From NCBI RefSeq assembly GCF_004114425.1, contig NZ_RDQF01000056.1:1-50956 (forward strand): a DNA stretch of 50,956 nt, written 5' to 3'. How positions within the stretch are numbered: position 1 is the stretch's first letter; every line of letters starts with the position of its first letter. The DNA comes from Bradyrhizobium vignae (lineage in GTDB: Bacteria; Pseudomonadota; Alphaproteobacteria; Rhizobiales; Xanthobacteraceae). Below are positions 30,385-37,804 of the stretch, in pieces. A program made the translations under genes and the position numbers. The notes under the pieces are model-generated. The model made no database searches. It had not been told where the DNA came from and worked only from the letters and a program-made list of their open reading frames with translations.

Positions 30385-30647
30385 TGCCCTCCATGAAGAC
30401 GAACCTCGTCATCGCACTGGCCGTCGGGGCGCTCATTTCGGCGCTGCTCCTCGCCATCGAGCCGCTGACCGACTTCGCTTATCTTTCGCTGGAGTGGCCT
30501 GGCATCACCGCCGCATATTTCTTCTGGGGAGCGATCGGCGGACCCACCTTCCTCGGCATTGCCATGTCGTGGCTCGTGAATGCGCTCATCTACGGTCTGG
30601 GTGCTTTCGTCATTCTCAACGTTATTAAGGTGCTGAGGGAAGCATGA
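30384..30647 (+). CDS. Small membrane protein, second of three coupled genes
   Basis: This 87-residue product has three membrane segments: TNLVIALAVGALISALLLAI, ITAAYFFWGAIGGPTFLGI and WLVNALIYGLGAFVILNVI. Its ATG overlaps the preceding stop by one base, and its stop overlaps the next ATG (ATGA), so all three small genes are translated in series. No family is recognised. Confidence 0.6.
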   Translation: MPSMKTNLVIALAVGALISALLLAIEPLTDFAYLSLEWPGITAAYFFWGAIGGPTFLGIAMSWLVNALIYGLGAFVILNVIKVLREA

Positions 30648-30910
30648 AGCGGTGGCTTCAAAGGTTAGGCAAGGTTGCGAGGGTTGCAGCGATTGGCGGC
30701 ACCGTCGCCTGGCTTGTGCCTTTGACGAGCTCTCCTCAAGCGCCCGATGCAGCGCATCCCGAGCGTTACGCGCACCGGCACGAGGTCAGGTATGTGAGCG
30801 AGGGGATGGAATTGACTCTCCGAATTCTGCTCGGCTCGTCCTTCACCCTGGCCATGCTGGCGTTTGGATGCCACTTCGCGACCAGGGACATGCAAGACGA
30901 CGCTAGCTAG
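30644..30910 (+). CDS. Small membrane protein, third of three coupled genes
   Basis: This 88-residue protein has an N-terminal anchor (VARVAAIGGTVAWLVPL), a His-rich polar loop (HPERYAHRHEVRY) and a second helix (ILLGSSFTLAMLAFGC). It starts at ATG 30644, overlapping the previous stop. The short acidic C-terminus ends DMQDDAS. The function is unknown; the arrangement suggests a small membrane complex. Confidence 0.5.
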   Translation: MKRWLQRLGKVARVAAIGGTVAWLVPLTSSPQAPDAAHPERYAHRHEVRYVSEGMELTLRILLGSSFTLAMLAFGCHFATRDMQDDAS

Positions 30911-31046
30911 GCAGGCGTGTCGCCGAAGAGGACTAAGCTGCTTCGTTGTTGCAATTCAGCCCGGCGCGAACCACGCCAGACCGCGAATATCGGGATGTCA
31001 GGATGAGACTGATCGGCGTCAGCGCCTGTTGACCGTGTCCAGTCCC

Positions 31047-31199
31047 TCACGCCGTCTTCTCGCCACCCTTCGCGACGATCTCGACCTCGAAATAGCCCAT
31101 GTCGCGCAGCTCGGCGGCCTTCTTCTCGGCCGCTTCCCTGGTATCCCGTTTCAAAATAATCTGCCCGGCACCGTCGCGGGCGCAAACGAAATAAGGCAT
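31047..31199 (-). CDS. 50-residue soluble protein, unknown
   Basis: The frame runs from ATG 31199 to TGA 31047 and reads MPYFVCARDGAGQIILKRDT, then an Ala/Lys/Glu-rich helix and GYFEVEIVAKGG. The beta-beta-helix-beta pattern with alternating charges is protein-like. It lies 58 bases downstream of the DUF3072 gene on the same strand and may share its transcript. Confidence 0.5.
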   Translation of the reverse strand: MPYFVCARDGAGQIILKRDTREAAEKKAAELRDMGYFEVEIVAKGGEKTA

Positions 31200-31257
31200 T
31201 TTCGATTCCCAATTTCGTTTGCATACACACGGACTCGGGTCCCTGCAATCATGCGGG

Positions 31258-31449
31258 TCACTCGTCCAGCCCGGCCTCTTGCCGCATCTTGTCGATCAGC
31301 TCCGAGGCCTTGGCCTTGGTCAGCTCGCGCTCGGGCGGCTTTACGTGCGCCTGCTCGGCGAGGGTCTTGAGATAGGATTCCTGGGCTCCCGTCATCGGGT
31401 CGCCTCCGGAAACCCAGTCCTTCGGTTCCTTCCGGGTGTTGTCCGCCAT
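31258..31449 (-). CDS. DUF3072 family protein
   Basis: This 63-residue protein contains PMTGAQESYLKTLAEQAH followed by LTKAKASELIDKM, the DUF3072 core of two helices with a Thr-Gly-Ala-Gln start, similar to small SAP-like helix pairs. The role is unknown, possibly nucleic-acid binding by analogy. Its start region overlaps the promoter region of the divergent pair to the right. Confidence 0.85.
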   Translation of the reverse strand: MADNTRKEPKDWVSGGDPMTGAQESYLKTLAEQAHVKPPERELTKAKASELIDKMRQEAGLDE

Positions 31450-31540
31450 CGCAAATCTCCGCTTTTCCGTAGAACGTCGGACTGGACTTGTCGTTCCGTT
31501 TTTGTTCTCATTGGGCCATATTCAAATCGTGAGGCTGAAC

Positions 31541-31774
31541 ATGCCGGACCTGGATTTTGTCAGGCGGGAGATCGAACGGATGCGCATCCAAATCGGCAGG
31601 CAGAGGAAGGAGATCCTCCAGCTGCAGCGGGCGGGCATCGGGACGGCTTCGGCCGAAGCGCTGCTGTCGCGGATGGAGGCGAAGGTCGAAAGTCTCTGCG
31701 GCCAGCGGGACGCGCTGAAGGATGCGGAACCGCATCACAACAAGGGCAGGGTGCTCGGCGGGAGGACATGGTGA
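31541..31774 (+). CDS. Small coiled-coil protein
   Basis: The ATG at 31541 has GAGGCTGAAC before it and gives 77 residues. FVRREIERMRIQIGRQRKEI and the following 40 residues form a continuous amphipathic helix, then RMEAKVESLCGQRDALKDA. The gene overlaps the next by seven bases. A cytoplasmic coiled coil of unknown function is all that can be said. Confidence 0.6.
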   Translation: MPDLDFVRREIERMRIQIGRQRKEILQLQRAGIGTASAEALLSRMEAKVESLCGQRDALKDAEPHHNKGRVLGGRTW

Positions 31775-31995
31775 GCAGGCGATGGTTCGACGACGAGAGA
31801 GACCTGTCGCCCTTCCTGACCGCGCTCGAAGACGTTCGCCGACGGGCGACGCGGGAAGGGTGGTGCTATGCCCACGTCCAGGCCATCATCGTGGCCATCG
31901 ACCAGTATGCCGAAGCCGCGACGGGCAACCGCGAATATTTCCTGAACAAGCCGGTTTCGATCGGCGACAGGCGGAAGGCCGCGGACATTCCGTGA
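31768..31995 (+). CDS. Small helical protein, unknown
   Basis: This 75-residue protein starts at ATG 31768 behind GGGAGGAC. WFDDERDLSPFLTALEDVRR, AHVQAIIVAIDQYAEAATGN and EYFLNKPVSI look like a compact helical fold seen in many Bradyrhizobium hypothetical proteins. It is translationally coupled to the preceding coiled-coil protein. Confidence 0.65.
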   Translation: MVSRRWFDDERDLSPFLTALEDVRRRATREGWCYAHVQAIIVAIDQYAEAATGNREYFLNKPVSIGDRRKAADIP

Positions 31996-32063
31996 GGGCC
32001 ATGCCCTCGTATCGTTGCTCGTGCATCGGATCGAAGCCCGAGGCGCGTACGTCGCTGCGCCGA

Positions 32064-32297
32064 TCAGCGGGCCGAGGCCGAGGAGGAGGGCGCCGACCTC
32101 GCCCGACCGGGCGAAGCGGCCTTCTTCGGCGAAGCTGCCCGTCGGGCTTTGCCGGACTTCGGACGAGCTTCGGGCGCGATCCCGTTCTGCTCATCGAATT
32201 GCTTCAACCAGGCTTGGATGTATCGCGGGTCGTCGGGACAAAGCTGTTCAAGTAAACGAAGGTTCTTCGCTCTGAATTCCACAAGGGTTTTCGGCAT
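32064..32297 (-). CDS. Small protein with basic C-terminal tail
   Basis: This 77-residue protein starts after GAGGAGGCATT. The first 40 residues (MPKTLVEFRAKNLRLLEQLC, then DDPRYIQAWLKQFDEQNG) are helical; the last 30 are Lys/Ala/Arg/Ser-rich, like a histone-type tail. It could bind nucleic acid, but no domain is recognised. Confidence 0.65.
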   Translation of the reverse strand: MPKTLVEFRAKNLRLLEQLCPDDPRYIQAWLKQFDEQNGIAPEARPKSGKARRAASPKKAASPGRARSAPSSSASAR

Positions 32298-32409
32298 AAT
32301 GCCTCCTCAAACCCCGCCCCCTCGAGAGGGTGCGTCGGCAGGGGAACCGGGTCAACGGCAAAGAGAGGCTTGAAATTCCGGGCGAACTGATGCAGCGCGC
32401 AAAAGCGAA

Positions 32410-32435
32410 AACCCCGCCCTTGAGGAGGCGGGGTT
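32410..32435. terminator. Hairpin, AACCCCGCC/GGCGGGGTT
   Basis: A perfect nine-base stem in a 370-base gene-free stretch. Similar hairpins occur at 33115-33139 and 35862-35896. It may be a terminator or a dispersed repeat. Confidence 0.5.
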
Positions 32436-32569
32436 CTCTATCGGGGTGAACTACCCGCGCTGCTTCGCTGACGGCAGATGCGCGGTTCACCTCTGCCCTC
32501 GGGCGAAATGAACCACGCGCCGCTTTGCTGCGGAGCGGCGTGGCCGACAAGCAAGCGCTGCAGAAGACT

Positions 32570-32669
32570 AAAGCGCGATGAGATTTGGATGAATCGTCAT
32601 CGCGCTTTATAGCTTGTTGTTTACGCATGATCTTTCCGGAAAACCGCTTCGCACTTTTCCGGATCATGC
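32570..32669. repeat. Double-hairpin intergenic repeat
   Basis: The first hairpin pairs AAAGCGCGATGA (32570-32581) with TCATCGCGCTTT (32597-32608). The second pairs GCATGATC (32625-32632) with GATCATGC (32662-32669), with CCGGAAAA/TTTTCCGG inside. I recognise this as a dispersed intergenic repeat seen in Bradyrhizobium-type genomes. Only one copy is in the window, and it abuts the stop of the gene to its right. Confidence 0.65.
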
Positions 32670-32670
32670 T

Positions 32671-32994
32671 TTAGGCCGCAATCCGCTGATCGACAGGGGC
32701 CGTCAGGAACTTGAGCGCTCTTGCATGTGCAAGATCGGGAACCGCGATCGCCGTGTGGCTGTACATCGCATGCGTCCGCGATTTCGCGATCCTGTCCAGG
32801 ATCTCGCTGCCCTTGATGACGTGGAGGCCCATGCCCTCCTCGGTGGGGAAGATCGCCAGCACGACATCGTAAGCCGCGATGACGGCTCTGAGCGCTTCGG
32901 CCTTGTCTTCGGCGACGTCGACGAAAATACGAACATCAGCTGCGAGTTCACGCAGCTCGTCAAAATCCAGCACTGTGGGGATACTCCAACGCAA
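32671..32994 (-). CDS. Unknown protein, 107 residues
   Basis: The frame MRWSIPTVLDFDELRELAAD leads into IFVDVAEDKAEALRAVIAAY, a beta-alpha pattern reminiscent of small Rossmann-like or YcgL-like folds, then HTAIAVPDLAHARALKFL. The composition is protein-like. It ends inside the edge of the intergenic repeat. No ribosome site stands out. I do not know the family. Confidence 0.5.
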   Translation of the reverse strand: MRWSIPTVLDFDELRELAADVRIFVDVAEDKAEALRAVIAAYDVVLAIFPTEEGMGLHVIKGSEILDRIAKSRTHAMYSHTAIAVPDLAHARALKFLTAPVDQRIAA

Positions 32995-33395
32995 CGAACA
33001 TGATGGGAGCTTGGCCGCGTTAGGTTACTGAAGCGTCAACAATGCCTGCGGAGCCACAGGTTTCACGCGGAGGTGACACGGCGGGTGGGATCAACTGGAC
33101 TCTCGAACAGCGAAAGCCCCGCCTGGGGACAGCGGGGCTCTCTGGTGGGGTGAAGTTCAGCGACTTCAAACATAAGACGCGTCAACCGCTGAATGGTTCA
33201 AAAAGAAGGTGGGCGTGTCCGGCGGCATCATTCACAGGGCCGGGCGTCCCCGAGAACCGTGCTTGCGTTTTCGGCCTCGATGGGTTCTAAGCCCGATCAC
33301 TTCATGACTTCTGGCATGAATCAGCAGCGTGCCCCCGCGGTTCGGCCGCGTCCCCAGCAGGAATTGCGCGCGCCCCCATTCAGAGGAATTCAGAC
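32995..33395. other. Intergenic before the HU gene
   Basis: It contains a hairpin AGCCCCGC/GCGGGGCT (33115-33139) and the probable HU promoter; no gene is supported. Confidence 0.45.
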
Positions 33396-33692
33396 ATGGC
33401 GAAGATGACGAAGACCCAATTGATCGATGCAATTGCCGAGGGCACGCAGCTTTCGAAGAACGACGTGAAGTCGGTGATCGAGTACATGGCGACCGTCGGC
33501 TACAAGGAGCTCAACGAGTCCGGCGAGTTCGTCATTCCCGGCTTCGTGAAGATGTCGGTGGTGAACAAGCCGGCGACCGAAGCCCGCATGGGCATCAATC
33601 CCTTCACCAAGGAGCCGATGCAGTTTGCGGCGAAGCCCGCGAGCAAATCGGTCAAGGCCTCGCCCTTGAAGGTGGCGAAGGACGCGGTCTGA
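33396..33692 (+). CDS. HU family DNA-binding protein
   Basis: This 98-residue protein has the HU/IHF fold: MTKTQLIDAIAEGTQLSKND forms the helix pair, FVIPGFVKMSVVNKPATEAR the arm strand, and GINPFTKEPMQF replaces the usual RNPxTG with INPFTK. The C-terminal 25 residues are Lys/Ala-rich, similar to histone-like extensions. It bends and coats DNA. Its variant arm tip and tail suggest a specialised HU rather than the housekeeping one. Confidence 0.9.
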   Translation: MAKMTKTQLIDAIAEGTQLSKNDVKSVIEYMATVGYKELNESGEFVIPGFVKMSVVNKPATEARMGINPFTKEPMQFAAKPASKSVKASPLKVAKDAV

Positions 33693-33739
33693 GCCGCCGA
33701 CGATGTCATCGCGCCGGACTTCTTGCGACGGCGCAATGA

Positions 33740-33916
33740 TCAAGGGCTGAAGAAGAGGTGGTGCTCGGCGATGGCGATGCCGAACACCGCCACGACGATC
33801 AGGACAAGTCACGGCGCGCGCCGCTCGCTCCGTCCGGGCGCGCCCTGCGGCTTTCCGCAAGCCGGGCAGAGCGAAAGACCGACTGGGATTTCGTTCTCGC
33901 AGAACTCGCAGATCAT
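33740..33916 (-). pseudogene. Zinc-ribbon plus membrane-helix protein interrupted by TGA
   Basis: From ATG 33916 the frame reads MICEFCENEIPVGLSLCPAC, a CxxC...CxxC zinc ribbon, and stops at TGA 33811-33809. In the same frame the next codons give LVLIVVAVFGIAIAEHHLFF and a second stop at 33740. Zinc ribbon followed by one membrane helix is a familiar small-protein layout in these bacteria. A single CGA-to-TGA change would explain the break; sequencing error is possible. Confidence 0.45.
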
Positions 33917-34381
33917 CAGCGGCTCGATGCGTATTCCGCGGCGCAAGCTTCAGTCGCGCCGAACGAGCTTCAATCGCGCCGAACGGCTGCGTCGCGCGGT
34001 TGCCGGCCCGCTGAATTTCGGACCGTCAATGCAGAAGGCGAGACCTCGTTCCGGTCGCCGCAATCCGCCCTTACCAAATCATCGCAAGAAAAAACCCCGC
34101 GCTTTCGCGCGAGGCTCTTCTCACCGACGGCGTTGGGATTTCAGCCTGGCCGTCAACATGGGCGTAACTTAAAGTTGAAATGCCAAAAAGCAACGGCGCC
34201 GCAACGACGGAGTATGTTCGTCTGGCGGCGCTGCCGCGTGACTGGGCGCTGAAATCCCCAGCTTCCATAGGTCCCTGCCGCGCCGAAAAGGTTCAGCACG
34301 AAAACTCTCCCGAGGGCTGGACTTTTTGTTCTCTATTTGTTCTAATGTGGGCAGCCTTGGTGGACCATTGGGAGGGTGCTC
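33917..34381. other. Intergenic with a minus-strand terminator
   Basis: At 34091-34113 the minus strand reads CCTCGCGC-gaaa-GCGCGGGG followed by six T, a strong terminator. I see no minus-strand gene feeding it, which hints at an unrecognised small RNA or small gene between 34115 and 34380. Confidence 0.5.
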
Positions 34382-34516
34382 ATGACCGTCGAAAAGCAGC
34401 GCGAAGTGATCAGGCTGTGGAACGAGCTCAGGAAGCTCGAGGGGCCCGCCGCAGAAGAGCTCCGCATCCAGATCCTCGAATGCTTCTCGAAAGACAAGTC
34501 GAAGCGGGCGGCTTGA
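34382..34516 (+). CDS. 44-residue helical protein
   Basis: The ATG at 34382 follows GGGAGGGTGCTC. The frame reads MTVEKQREVIRLWNELRKLE, then AAEELRIQILECFSK and a Lys-rich end, two amphipathic helices. The ribosome site is good and the composition is protein-like. The function is unknown. Confidence 0.55.
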   Translation: MTVEKQREVIRLWNELRKLEGPAAEELRIQILECFSKDKSKRAA

Positions 34517-34663
34517 TCCATCGGCAACGACACGCGGCAATGCGCAGGCGCGGGCTCGTTCTGAGGGGCGCGCTTGCTTGTCGCCGCAGCGTTTGCCTGC
34601 GACGGGTCCTGCCGTCCGAGACAGCGCGCGCTTTCATCAATCATCCCTTTCATCAATCATTAG

Positions 34664-34970
34664 GAACTGCTCCACGCTGATTTTTGCGACTCCGATTCGT
34701 TCTTCGAGAACGAAATGGAGTCGGATGCAGAACAGGTCGCGCCAGGCCGCGGCGATGCGACCGCGCGTATTGGAACGAGATGGCGTGATGCTGGCGCAGT
34801 CCCCGCCGCTGTCTTGTCCGCAAGCAATGTGGTGAAGGAGGAGCCGCATGGAAGTGTGCCGGCCTGATCGAGGTCGCAAGAGGATTCGTTAAGAACTGCT
34901 CCGCGCCGTTTTCTGTGATTCCGATTCGTTCTTCGGGAACGAAATGGAGTCGAAGCTGGAACAAAGCTGG
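34664..34970. repeat. Duplicated palindromic element (two copies)
   Basis: Copy 1 (34664-34735) and copy 2 (34892-34970) share GAACTGCTCC, then a long palindrome (34687-34723 and 34917-34952) with arms TTCGTTCT/AGAACGAA and outer CGACTCC/GGAGTCG. In copy 1 the arms pair over about 17 bases with one internal mismatch; copy 2 has a few substitutions. They lie 228 bases apart in direct orientation, in an otherwise gene-free 637-base stretch (34517-35153). Confidence 0.65.
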
Positions 34971-35153
34971 CCGGTCGTTCACCGCTCCTTGCGGCAGAGG
35001 TGCGCCTCTGGTCTGCCTAACGATAACTTGCACCGATGCCGATAACCCTATTCGGTTAGGTTAAAAGCCCAATCGCGTTGCGCTTGGCGCGGGTTGGGGT
35101 AGGTGTCGGGCAAAGACAAGCAAGAAACGACTTTGCCAAGAAGCAATTTTGCC

Positions 35154-35351
35154 ATGATTCCTTTTTCGGAGCCGTCCTTTTTTCAAGGCGACCGGCACAC
35201 CTACCGGCGCGTCGCCGTCGTCGGCACGCTGTTCTGTCTTACCTTCGTGGTGATCAGCTTCTCGCTGCGGCCGCAGGCGGAGGACACGCGCGTTGCGATC
35301 AAGGCCGACCAGCTGGTGCGCACGGCAGGCCAGACGGCGCGCGCTAATTAG
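35154..35351 (+). CDS. Small single-pass membrane protein
   Basis: Starting at ATG 35154 gives 65 residues: a polar N-terminus with FQGDRHTYRRVAVV, one helix (VGTLFCLTFVVISFSL) and a polar tail. A GTG at 35103 is an alternative start. It converges on the next gene, with the two 3' ends overlapping by four bases. Unknown function. Confidence 0.55.
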   Translation: MIPFSEPSFFQGDRHTYRRVAVVGTLFCLTFVVISFSLRPQAEDTRVAIKADQLVRTAGQTARAN

Positions 35352-35473
35352 CCATCATCGCCGTAGCTGCGATCGTCGGCCGGCGCTTGCGGGCTGGCGG
35401 CGCCGCGCGAGGCGAGCGCCACGAAGCCGGCATAGCCGACCAGATTGAGCAAAACCTCAAGCCACGCGGGCAT
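35348..35473 (-). CDS. 41-residue membrane protein
   Basis: From ATG 35473 the frame reads MPAWLEVLLNLVGYAGFVAL, then a Ser/Asp-rich tail ending YGDDG. One membrane helix is likely. GAAAGAGACC is a distant ribosome site; a start at 35530 is possible. Its 3' end overlaps the convergent gene. Confidence 0.45.
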   Translation of the reverse strand: MPAWLEVLLNLVGYAGFVALASRGAASPQAPADDRSYGDDG

Positions 35474-35558
35474 CTCGGGGTCTCTTTCCACTTTCCGCTC
35501 AGCGTAAGGGAACTCAACGTCTGCGCGCAATCCTGGTTCCTTGCTCTCGCAAAGAAAC

Positions 35559-35825
35559 TCAGACGGGAGAGGAGGGATCGAGCCGGCGGCCGAGGGTCGC
35601 GACGGATTCGCTCGAGGGCTGCTGCTTCAGGAACTCGGCGATGGCCTGCGCCAGCTCGCGGTCGCTCATCGGCGTCGGCGGCGGGCGCAGCGTGCCGACA
35701 CCGAAGCTGCGGACGATCTCGTCGTAATGCTCATCGTCGGATCTGGGAACCAATTTGCGAATACGGGCCAGCAAAGCGGATAAGGGCAAACCTTCCTCCT
35801 CGATCGTCCACCCCGCTGGCAGCAA
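35559..35825 (-). CDS. Small soluble protein, unknown
   Basis: This 88-residue protein (MLPAGWTIEEEGLPLSALL) has an acidic start, a basic helix, and MSDRELAQAIAEFLKQQPS near the end. There is no signal peptide or membrane segment. A hairpin (35862-35896) lies upstream, on the side away from its stop. I do not know the family. Confidence 0.6.
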   Translation of the reverse strand: MLPAGWTIEEEGLPLSALLARIRKLVPRSDDEHYDEIVRSFGVGTLRPPPTPMSDRELAQAIAEFLKQQPSSESVATLGRRLDPSSPV

Positions 35826-35861
35826 TGGTGGTCTGCTGCCATTTGCTCCCGTGAGACTGAA

Positions 35862-35896
35862 AACCCCGCCAGCATCGCGGAGATGCTGACGGGGTT
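35862..35896. terminator. Hairpin, AACCCCG/CGGGGTT with inner arms
   Basis: The outer arms at 35862-35868 and 35890-35896 enclose CAGCATC/GATGCTG (35870-35876 with 35882-35888). It lies between an upstream minus-strand gene start and the next plus-strand gene. Confidence 0.5.
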
Positions 35897-36064
35897 ACGT
35901 GCTGATGCCTCTACCCGGATGGCCAAGGCTCACACCTGACGGATCAATCTGCATTCGGCGATTTCGTTCCCGGTGCATCGAGATTTTTCCACCGTGTCGT
36001 TTCTCCGGTCGCGCAACCATGGCAGGTGCCCGGGGTTATCCCGCGAGACGCGAAGGAGGACATC

Positions 36065-36349
36065 ATGAAGAAAACACTGGCAGTTCTGGCCACCATCGCG
36101 GCCGTCGGCGTGACCGCCGTCGCGGCGCCTGCACCGGCTGAGGCGCGTGGCCGCGGCATCGGCCCGGGCCTCGCGTTCGGCCTTGCCGCCGGCGCGATCA
36201 CCGCGGGCGCGATCGCCGCCTCCCACCCTTATGGCTATTACGGTCCCGGCTACGCCTACTATGACGGCCCGAGCTATTACTACGGACCTGGCCCCTACGC
36301 CTATTATGGCGGACCGTACTACCGCCACCACCACTGGCGGCATTGGTAG
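36065..36349 (+). CDS. Secreted Gly/Tyr-rich protein
   Basis: This 94-residue product starts at ATG 36065 with GAAGGAGGACATC, an excellent ribosome site. The signal peptide is MKKTLAVLATIAAVGVTAVA. After a Gly/Ala helix the rest is Tyr/Gly/Pro-rich (YGYYGPGYAYYDGPSYYYGP) and ends in HHHWRHW. Such low-complexity exported proteins are common in rhizobia, and some bind metals or cell-wall material; the role here is unknown. A matched terminator follows. Confidence 0.75.
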   Translation: MKKTLAVLATIAAVGVTAVAAPAPAEARGRGIGPGLAFGLAAGAITAGAIAASHPYGYYGPGYAYYDGPSYYYGPGPYAYYGGPYYRHHHWRHW

Positions 36350-36361
36350 TCCCCAATAGCG

Positions 36362-36392
36362 AAAAGCCCGGAGCGATGCTCCGGGCTTTTTT
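36362..36392 (+). terminator. Terminator of the Gly/Tyr-rich protein gene
   Basis: AAAAGCCCGGAGC (36362-36374) pairs with GCTCCGGGCTTTT, running into six T. Confidence 0.85.
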
Positions 36393-36428
36393 CATTCGTA
36401 CGCCTTCGCGCCTGCTTGCGCGATGATG

Positions 36429-36593
36429 CTAGGGCCAGAGCGATGGCCGCTCGACCTTGCGGGCGTTCTCCAGTGTCGACACGAAATATTCTTCGCGCTC
36501 GCGCTTGAACTTTTCCTGCGTGGCACGGAAGGCGGCGACACGGGCGGCGATCTCGTCGCGCTCACGAACCTTGCGTTCTTCGTCTTCGGTCAT
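36429..36593 (-). CDS. 54-residue charged helical protein
   Basis: The frame ATG 36593 to TAG 36429 gives MTEDEERKVRERDEIAARVA, then FRATQEKFKREREEYFV, a single long amphipathic helix or coiled coil, and ends RPSLWP. A strongly alternating charge pattern and consistent codon use support it. The function is unknown. Confidence 0.55.
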   Translation of the reverse strand: MTEDEERKVRERDEIAARVAAFRATQEKFKREREEYFVSTLENARKVERPSLWP

Positions 36594-36809
36594 GTCAAAT
36601 CCCCTCTACACCCGAGTATGTGCACATCCGAACTCAAGCGCTGCCGCCGCAATCACGTTGAGTCGCGTCAACACATCCATTGGCGCTCCTGAATGGGGCG
36701 TCAATGGGGAGGAGGCATTGCAGGATTGTGATAAGCGTAGGCCGGGAAAAATTGCGGAGCGCATTGCGTTCGCGCTTGATAAGAGAGTCAACGATCTTGC
36801 CGCTTGCGC

Positions 36810-37607
36810 ATGTTGCTGTCAGGCAAAACGAGTCGGGAGGCGCGATTGATCGCATCGGATCTTCAGAGCGGCATCGAGCGCCTCGGTGGCATGATCGCCG
36901 AGGCCAGAACCATCGTGCCGTTCACCGGCGCCGGCATCTCGACCGAGTGCGGCATTCCCGACTTCCGTTCGCCGGGTGGAATTTGGACGCGTAACCGTCC
37001 GATCCCATTCGACGAGTTCGTTGCGAGCCAAGAGGCGCGGGACGAATCCTGGCGCCGGCGCTTCGCGATGGAGGAGGTCTTCGCGGCGGCGAAGCCCGGC
37101 CGCGGCCATCGCGCGCTGGCCTCGCTCTACCGCGCCGGCAAGATTCCTGCCGTCATCACCCAGAACATCGACAATCTGCACCAGGCCTCGGGCTTTGCGC
37201 CCGAACACGTGATTGAACTTCACGGAAATACCACTTATGCGCGCTGCATCGGATGCGGGCAGGCCTATCAGCTCGATTGGGTGAAGCGCCGTTTCGACGA
37301 CGATGGCGCGGCGCCCAACTGCACCACGTGCGACGAGCCGGTGAAGACCGCCACGATCTCCTTCGGCCAGATGATGCCGGATGACGAGATGCAGCGAGCA
37401 ACCGCGCTGTCGCAAGCCTGCGATCTCTTCATCGCGATCGGTTCCTCGCTCGTGGTCTGGCCGGCCGCGGGCTTTCCGATGATGGCCAGGCGCGCAGGTG
37501 CACGTCTCGTGATCATCAATCGCGAGCCGACGGATCAGGATGACATCGCCGATCTCGTCATCCACCACGACATCGGCGAGACTCTCGGGCCCTTTGTCGG
37601 CAATTGA
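36810..37607 (+). CDS. cobB: NAD-dependent protein deacylase (sirtuin)
   Basis: This Sir2-family protein of about 265 residues has the NAD-binding GAGISTECGIPDFRS, catalytic TQNIDNLHQASG and HVIELHG, two zinc CxxC pairs (CIGC, CTTC), and IAIGSSLVVWPAAG. It removes acetyl or other acyl groups from lysines. The Arg-containing acyl pocket that marks SIRT5-like desuccinylases is not evident. The start is uncertain: ATG 36810 is used here, but TTG 36849 behind GGGAGG or a later ATG would also leave the domain intact. Confidence 0.93.
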   Translation: MLLSGKTSREARLIASDLQSGIERLGGMIAEARTIVPFTGAGISTECGIPDFRSPGGIWTRNRPIPFDEFVASQEARDESWRRRFAMEEVFAAAKPGRGHRALASLYRAGKIPAVITQNIDNLHQASGFAPEHVIELHGNTTYARCIGCGQAYQLDWVKRRFDDDGAAPNCTTCDEPVKTATISFGQMMPDDEMQRATALSQACDLFIAIGSSLVVWPAAGFPMMARRAGARLVIINREPTDQDDIADLVIHHDIGETLGPFVGN

Positions 37608-37804
37608 GGCATCAGTTTGATTCGCGGCTGTGCAAGCTGTTCATAGGTTCCGGCGAATCTCTTTTTTGTCTATGCGCCGCAACCGGGAGTGTTATCTTTT
37701 GAGTCGAAGATTCGCGTCGCGTCGAACCGAGAACAATCTCTTAAGACGCGTGATTCGAGCGCCGCCAATGTGGCGGGTAGCATGGCAGTGTGGGGTCCGG
37801 GGTT

